DNA of 64,000 nucleotides. Source: Spirochaetaceae bacterium. Its GTDB lineage: Bacteria > Spirochaetota > Spirochaetia > SZUA-6 > DRHE01. Below are positions 59,570 through 64,000 of the stretch, piece by piece. Where the stretch lies: positions 1,306,633 through 1,370,632 of the forward strand of contig CP070696.1 in NCBI GenBank assembly GCA_020353535.1. The letters are read 5' to 3'. The notes under the pieces were generated by a model that was not told the origin of the DNA, made no database searches, and worked only from the letters and a program-made list of their open reading frames with translations. Each line of letters begins with the position of its first letter. Within the stretch, counting starts at the first letter, position 1. A program made the position numbers and the translations under genes.

Positions 59570-62149
59570 ATGAGATTCGACAAATTTACAATAAAAGCCC
59601 AGGAAGCGGTGCAAGCCGCGGAATCCCTGGCCCATCGCTACAATCACTCCAGTCTGGATACCGATCACCTGCTTCTGGCCCTCATGGAGCAGCGAGACGG
59701 TGTGATCCCGCCGCTGTTTACCGCTTTGGGCGTGCAGGGCGGAGGCTTGCGTTCAGACTTGGAGAAGCAGCTAGGCGGAAAACCGAAGGTCTATGGGGAC
59801 AGTTCGCAGACCCATCTTTCCCCTCAGGCTAATAAGGTGCTCCATAACGCCGAAATGGAGGCCAGCAACCTCAAGGATGAGTATATCTCCACGGAACATC
59901 TGCTGCTGGCTCTTCTGGACATTCAAAGTGACACCCGAGAGCTTCTGAAAAATCATGGCGTGCAGAAGTCCGAAGTCCTTGCCGCCCTGCGGCGGATCCG
60001 AGGAAATCAGCGAGTCACCGATCAGTCACCGGAGGACAAGTATCAGGTGCTGGACCGCTACTGCAGGGATCTTACCGATCTGGCGCGGAAAGAGAAGATC
60101 GATCCGGTGATCGGACGGGACGAGGAGATCCGCAGAATCATGCAGGTACTTTCCCGCCGGACAAAGAACAATCCGGTCCTGATCGGCGATCCGGGAGTGG
60201 GTAAAACGGCGATCGTGGAAGGTCTGGCCCGAAGAATCGTGTCCGGGGATGTTCCCGATTCCCTGAAGAGCAAACGGGTGCTGGCACTGGATCTGGGCGC
60301 CCTTCTGGCGGGAGCCAAGTTTCGGGGAGAGTTCGAGGAAAGACTCAAGGCGGTGATCAAGGAGATCATCGAGGCCGAGGGAGAGATCTTTCTATTCATC
60401 GACGAGCTCCATACCCTGGTAGGCGCGGGAGCAGCCGAGGGAGCGGTGGATGCCTCCAACCTGCTCAAGCCGGCACTGGCCCGGGGAGAGCTGCGGGCCA
60501 TCGGCGCCACTACCCTCGATGAGTACCGCAAACACATCGAAAAGGACGCTGCCCTGGAACGCCGTTTCCAGCCGATATATACCTCGGAACCGAGCGTGGA
60601 GGATACCATCGCTATCCTGCGGGGACTCAAAGAGCGCTACGAAGTTCACCACGGTGTTCGCATCAAGGATGAGGCCATCATCGCAGCGGCCATTCTGTCG
60701 GATCGCTACATCACCAGCCGCTTTCTGCCCGATAAAGCCATCGACCTGGTCGACGAGGCAGCCAGCCGGCTCAAGATGGAAATCGAGAGCCAGCCTACAG
60801 AGCTGGATCAGATAGAGCGGCGCATTCTCCAGCTCAACATCGAGAAACAGGCCCTGGCCAAAGAAACGGATTCCGCGTCCAAGGAAAAACTCCAGGAGAT
60901 CGACAGGGAGTTGGGGGAACTGAAAGGCAAGCGGGATGCCATGCAGCTTCAGTGGCAGAACGAAAAGCAGATCATCGAACAGATTAGAGCCTTGAAGCAG
61001 AAACTGGAGGAACTGAACATAGAGGAAACCCGCTACGAGCGGGAGGGAAACCTTACCAAAGCGGCGGAGGTGAAGCACGGTTTGGTTCCGGAAACCGAGA
61101 AAAAACTTGCCGAAAAAACAAAAGAATTGGAAAGTTCTCAGGGCGAAGCCAGGCTTCTGCGGGAGGAGGTTTCTGAAGAGGACATCGCCCGTATCGTCAG
61201 CCACTGGACCGGTATTCCCGTTTCCAAGATGCTCAGCTCCGAGAAAGCCAAGCTCCTCAAATTAGAGGAGATCCTCTCCCGCAGGGTGGTGGGCCAGGAA
61301 GCGGCGATTACTGCGGTGTCTGATGCCATTCGGCGCAACAAATCGGGCCTCTCCGATATCAACCGTCCTCTGGGAACCTTCATCTTCCTAGGTCCCACCG
61401 GAGTCGGCAAGACCGAGCTGGCCAAAACCCTGGCGGAGTTTCTCTTCAACGACGAGAAAGCCCTGACCCGCATCGACATGAGTGAATACATGGAGAAGTT
61501 CGCGGTCAGCCGCCTGATCGGCGCTCCGCCGGGCTATGTAGGCTATGAAGAAGGAGGCCAGCTGACCGAGGCGGTGCGGCGCCGACCTTACTCGGTGATT
61601 CTCTTCGATGAGATCGAGAAGGCCCATCCGGATGTATTCAACGTGCTGCTGCAGCTGCTGGACGAGGGCCGGCTGACCGACAGCCAGGGACACATCGTAG
61701 ATTTCAAGAACGCCATCATCATCATGACCTCGAACCTGGGCAGTCAGTTGATCCACCAGACCGAGAAGATCGAGGAAATCAGGGATCAGATCATGGACCT
61801 GATGAAGGCCACTTTCAAACCGGAGTTCCTCAACAGAGTGGATGAGATCATCACCTTCAACCGCTTGGGCAAAGAGGAGATTCTCAAAATCGTGGATATC
61901 CAAATGGCTATTCTATCCAGGCGTCTGGAGGAGCAGGATGTTACGATCAAGGTCAGCGACAAGGCCAAGGCCTACGTGGCCGAGGTCGGTTTCGATCCCC
62001 TGTATGGTGCACGCCCGCTCAAGCGCACGCTCCAGAACCTGATTCAAAATCCGCTGGCCAAGAACATCATCGCCGGTGAGATTCGAGGGGGCGACACTGT
62101 CGTGGTCGATGCTGCTAAAGAGGGTCTTCAGTTCCGCAAGCAGAAGTAA
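59570..62149 (+). CDS. clpB: ClpB disaggregase
   Basis: Hexameric AAA+ chaperone that rescues aggregated proteins with DnaK. The start at 59570 ([15 protein letters not shown]) matches the usual ClpB N-terminus; a longer frame upstream lacks homology. The 859-residue protein has the N domain (1-~145), NBD1 with Walker [10 protein letters not shown] near 206, a coiled-coil middle domain around 410-520, and NBD2 with GPTGVGKTE near 608, ending '[22 protein letters not shown]'. The arginine-finger and sensor regions look intact. No CIRCE element is visible upstream. Confidence 0.98.
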   Translation: MRFDKFTIKAQEAVQAAESLAHRYNHSSLDTDHLLLALMEQRDGVIPPLFTALGVQGGGLRSDLEKQLGGKPKVYGDSSQTHLSPQANKVLHNAEMEASNLKDEYISTEHLLLALLDIQSDTRELLKNHGVQKSEVLAALRRIRGNQRVTDQSPEDKYQVLDRYCRDLTDLARKEKIDPVIGRDEEIRRIMQVLSRRTKNNPVLIGDPGVGKTAIVEGLARRIVSGDVPDSLKSKRVLALDLGALLAGAKFRGEFEERLKAVIKEIIEAEGEIFLFIDELHTLVGAGAAEGAVDASNLLKPALARGELRAIGATTLDEYRKHIEKDAALERRFQPIYTSEPSVEDTIAILRGLKERYEVHHGVRIKDEAIIAAAILSDRYITSRFLPDKAIDLVDEAASRLKMEIESQPTELDQIERRILQLNIEKQALAKETDSASKEKLQEIDRELGELKGKRDAMQLQWQNEKQIIEQIRALKQKLEELNIEETRYEREGNLTKAAEVKHGLVPETEKKLAEKTKELESSQGEARLLREEVSEEDIARIVSHWTGIPVSKMLSSEKAKLLKLEEILSRRVVGQEAAITAVSDAIRRNKSGLSDINRPLGTFIFLGPTGVGKTELAKTLAEFLFNDEKALTRIDMSEYMEKFAVSRLIGAPPGYVGYEEGGQLTEAVRRRPYSVILFDEIEKAHPDVFNVLLQLLDEGRLTDSQGHIVDFKNAIIIMTSNLGSQLIHQTEKIEEIRDQIMDLMKATFKPEFLNRVDEIITFNRLGKEEILKIVDIQMAILSRRLEEQDVTIKVSDKAKAYVAEVGFDPLYGARPLKRTLQNLIQNPLAKNIIAGEIRGGDTVVVDAAKEGLQFRKQK

Positions 62150-62199
62150 AGGGAACAATCGTCTTCCAGCAAAGGCCGCCTGGATGTATACTAAAGAGC

Positions 62200-62622
62200 A
62201 TGATCCGGGCTTACCGCCAGGAAGAACAGGAGCCGGAGGGCGAAGCCTGGCTGGAGGAAATCCTTCACAGTCAACAGATGGAGGAGGAGGAAGAGGAGGA
62301 GAATCTCTACTGCTTCATCTGCGGCCAGATCATCACTCAAAGCCGCCAGCGCATACCCGTGCACGGAGCGCATCAGCACACCTTCACCAATCCCGGCGGG
62401 TATCGCTTCGAGATCGGCTGTTTTCGGGCGGCCCCGGGCTGCGAGCAGGCCGGGGAGTTTACGGATTTCTACTCCTGGTTCGACGGCTACGCCTGGCGTT
62501 ACGCCATGTGCAGCAGCTGCCGAGTCCATTTGGGCTGGGTCTATAAGGGCGAAGATTCGTTCTTCGGTCTTGTTTTAGACCGCCTCCTGCGTTCCAAAGA
62601 GTCCTTTCCCTCCGACTCGTGA
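62200..62622 (+). CDS. CULT-domain protein (cereblon-like thalidomide-binding fold)
   Basis: A 140-residue protein whose second half is the CULT domain, the ligand-binding part of eukaryotic cereblon. Zinc cysteines are C38/C41 (CFICG) and C104/C107 (CSSC). The three Trp of the ligand cage are W93, W99 and W113, with spacings 6 and 14, the same as cereblon W380/W386/W400. Supporting pieces are 'GAHQHTFTNPGGYRFEIGCF', 'YSWFDGYAW' and 'HLGWVY...FFGLVLDRL'. A Glu-rich stretch (residues 28-35) precedes the domain. Bacterial single-domain CULT proteins exist (for example one from Magnetospirillum) without known function. It starts 50 bases after clpB. Confidence 0.9.
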   Translation: MIRAYRQEEQEPEGEAWLEEILHSQQMEEEEEEENLYCFICGQIITQSRQRIPVHGAHQHTFTNPGGYRFEIGCFRAAPGCEQAGEFTDFYSWFDGYAWRYAMCSSCRVHLGWVYKGEDSFFGLVLDRLLRSKESFPSDS

Positions 62623-62658
62623 AGCTCTAAAATACCCTCGAGGTTTCGAGTGCGTTTA

Positions 62659-64000
62659 TCAAGTTCGCTGCCTGCTCCGGCGTTCCTCTTCCCTGCGCTT
62701 GCGCCGTTCCAGAGCTTTTTTCTGGATGAACAGGGACCAGACAATGAAAAACACGGTGAGAATCACGAACAGCAGGGAGATCGGCCGGCTGAATATGGGC
62801 AGCACCGACCCATCACTGAGGATCAGTGCTTGTATGAGGGAGGTCTCCAGCAGACCGCCCAGTATGTAGCCCATCATCAGAGGTGCGACGGGGAAATTGA
62901 ACTTTTTCATGATGTATCCCAACACTCCGAAGAAGATCATCACGTACACATCGAAGATGTTGCTATTCACCGTGTAGGAGCCGGCCGCACAGATGATGAT
63001 CACCACAGGGAACAGCACCGCCCGGCTGACGGAGAGCAGTTTGGTGAACAGGCGCAGGCCCAACGAAGCGATGAAGAAGTGCAGAATGTTGGCCACGATC
63101 AAACCGATGAACACGGCGTAAATGATGTCCCCGGATTTAACAAACAGATCCGGCCCGGGTATCAGCCCGTGTACCAGAAACACCCCCAGCATGATGGCGG
63201 TGATGGCATCACCGGGAATTCCAAGAGTCAGCAGGGGGATCAATGCACCGCCGGTGACGGCGTTGTTTCCCGTTTCGGCGGCGAACACCCCCTCCAGACT
63301 GCCCTTGCCGTACTCCTCCGGTCGTTTCGAGGCGTTTTTCGCCGCTCCGTAGGACACGAATGCGGATATGGCAGAGCCGCTTCCCGGGAGTGCGCCGACT
63401 CCGATTCCGATCAACGTCGAGCGGATGATGGTGGCGATGTTAGCTCTGAACTCCTTCCAGGTCACCCGGTTGTCTTCCGGATTCTCCGATACCGGAGCAA
63501 TGACATCCTGTTTGCCGGCTGTGATCTTCTTTTCGATCTGTACGAAAAACTCGCTTACAGCGAATAATCCGATCAGGTGAGGCAGGAAGGGGATCCCGCC
63601 GATCAGATCGAAGATCCCGAGTGTGAATCGGGAAGAGCCGGAAATGGGATCCGAGCCGATGGTACGGAAGAAGATGCCAAACACAGCAGCGGCGATGCCT
63701 TTGAGCTTGTGTTCGCTGGAAACCACACCGATCGTACAAAGAGCAAAAACCACAAGGGAGAACTTCTCCGTAGGCCCGAATTTGAGGGCAACTCTGGCGA
63801 TCTGGGCGGCGATGGATATCAGAACTACGTCGCTTATGAACTCCCCGATCACCGAACCGTAGATCGAGGCTCGCAACGCCTTGCCCGCCTTTCCCTGCTT
63901 GGCCATTGGGTAGCCTTCCAGACAGGTGGCCGCGGCAGCTGGAGCCCCCGGAGTGTTGATCAGAATGGCGGATATCGAACCACCATAGGTGCCCCCCTTG
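62659..64000 (-). CDS. TctA-family tricarboxylate transporter large membrane subunit (N-terminus outside window)
   Basis: The frame is open to the right end of the window. The visible 446 codons cover most of a TctA protein (usually ~500 residues). The segment next to the window edge, 'YGGSISAILINTPGAPAA', is the family's hallmark, and 'GYPMAKQGKAGKA' follows. 'GIGVGALPGSGSAISAFVSY' and 'IPLLTLGIPGDAITAIMLGVFL' are repeated-half signatures further on. About ten hydrophobic segments are seen and the C-terminus is highly basic and polar (RRKRREEERRSR). It should work with TctB and a periplasmic TctC protein encoded to the right. The likely substrates are di- or tricarboxylates. An internal ATG at 63906 is not the true start. 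Confidence 0.9.
   Translation of the reverse strand, partial: KGGTYGGSISAILINTPGAPAAAATCLEGYPMAKQGKAGKALRASIYGSVIGEFISDVVLISIAAQIARVALKFGPTEKFSLVVFALCTIGVVSSEHKLKGIAAAVFGIFFRTIGSDPISGSSRFTLGIFDLIGGIPFLPHLIGLFAVSEFFVQIEKKITAGKQDVIAPVSENPEDNRVTWKEFRANIATIIRSTLIGIGVGALPGSGSAISAFVSYGAAKNASKRPEEYGKGSLEGVFAAETGNNAVTGGALIPLLTLGIPGDAITAIMLGVFLVHGLIPGPDLFVKSGDIIYAVFIGLIVANILHFFIASLGLRLFTKLLSVSRAVLFPVVIIICAAGSYTVNSNIFDVYVMIFFGVLGYIMKKFNFPVAPLMMGYILGGLLETSLIQALILSDGSVLPIFSRPISLLFVILTVFFIVWSLFIQKKALERRKRREEERRSRQRT

Noticed and set aside
1..64000. tRNA, rRNA, CRISPR arrays, transposases or prophage genes
   Set aside because: No T-arm/acceptor patterns in the gaps, no repeat arrays, and no integrase or transposase motifs among the open frames.

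Overview
The window looks like chromosome from an anaerobic, diderm, saccharolytic bacterium with a large one-carbon (C1) metabolism. A spirochaete of the Sediminispirochaeta/Spirochaeta type is my best guess. It rests on signal-peptide beta-barrel and CsgG/LpoB-type lipoprotein genes, sugar ABC, ROK and AGE clusters, a class II photolyase, and medium GC. It is an inference from gene content; there is no rRNA in the window to prove it. I found no tRNA, rRNA, CRISPR array, insertion sequence or prophage.

Layout. 1-5.0 kb: envelope proteins, an FHA protein, a NicX/M29-like enzyme, a serine-less HtrA homologue next to a receiver-degenerate LuxR regulator, and a secreted EEP-fold hydrolase. 5.1-8.9 kb: a corrinoid protein divergent from an AraC-type regulator, then formate-THF ligase. 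9.1-14.2 kb: an ornithine-cyclodeaminase-like enzyme followed by decaying genes (lipoprotein, Fe-S aldo/keto reductase tail, TetR head, MFS relic) around an intact AAA ATPase and an alpha/beta hydrolase. 14.3-18.8 kb: a GH13 sucrose/glucosylglycerate-phosphorylase-like protein with a large insertion, a glycosyltransferase and FolD. 19.0-25.2 kb: a pterin-dependent methyltransferase, then a five-gene operon of [NiFe] hydrogenase small and large subunits, maturation protease, MetV and MetF. 25.4-35.6 kb: three URO-D-superfamily proteins, two AGE-family epimerases, a sugar ABC importer and a ROK regulator, arranged as two divergent URO-D/AGE cassettes. 35.7-39.4 kb: a small protein, an SSS symporter, a lipoprotein remnant and a divergent SAH-hydrolase-like protein. 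39.5-47.3 kb: an operon joining a YnjBCD-like ABC importer to TVP38 and two 'rSAM/selenodomain-associated' transferases, then an atypical kinase-fold protein and a DUF1499 lipoprotein. 47.4-53.2 kb: a beta-barrel protein, class II photolyase, an XRE-B12 regulator resembling the CarH photoreceptor, and adenosine deaminase/monooxygenase/SixA. 53.4-64 kb: ValS, an ECF sigma operon, serine acetyltransferase, a Gfo/Idh/MocA oxidoreductase, ClpB, a cereblon-like CULT-domain protein and a TctA transporter cut by the window end.

How it fits together. The window encodes an almost unbroken path between methyl groups and formate: zinc-type URO-D methyltransferases, corrinoid protein, methyl-THF:corrinoid methyltransferase, MetV/MetF, FolD, Fhs. 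A hydrogenase is encoded in the same operon as MetVF. The most interesting reading is that methyl groups taken from a sugar-like substrate are oxidised (or methylene-THF is reduced) with a [NiFe] hydrogenase as direct electron partner of methylene-THF reductase. I know of no described enzyme with that composition; the idea is inferred from gene order only. Other notable items are the CarH-like XRE regulator beside a photolyase, the bacterial CULT protein, the pseudo-protease/pseudo-receiver pair and the cluster of broken genes at 10.2-14.2 kb.
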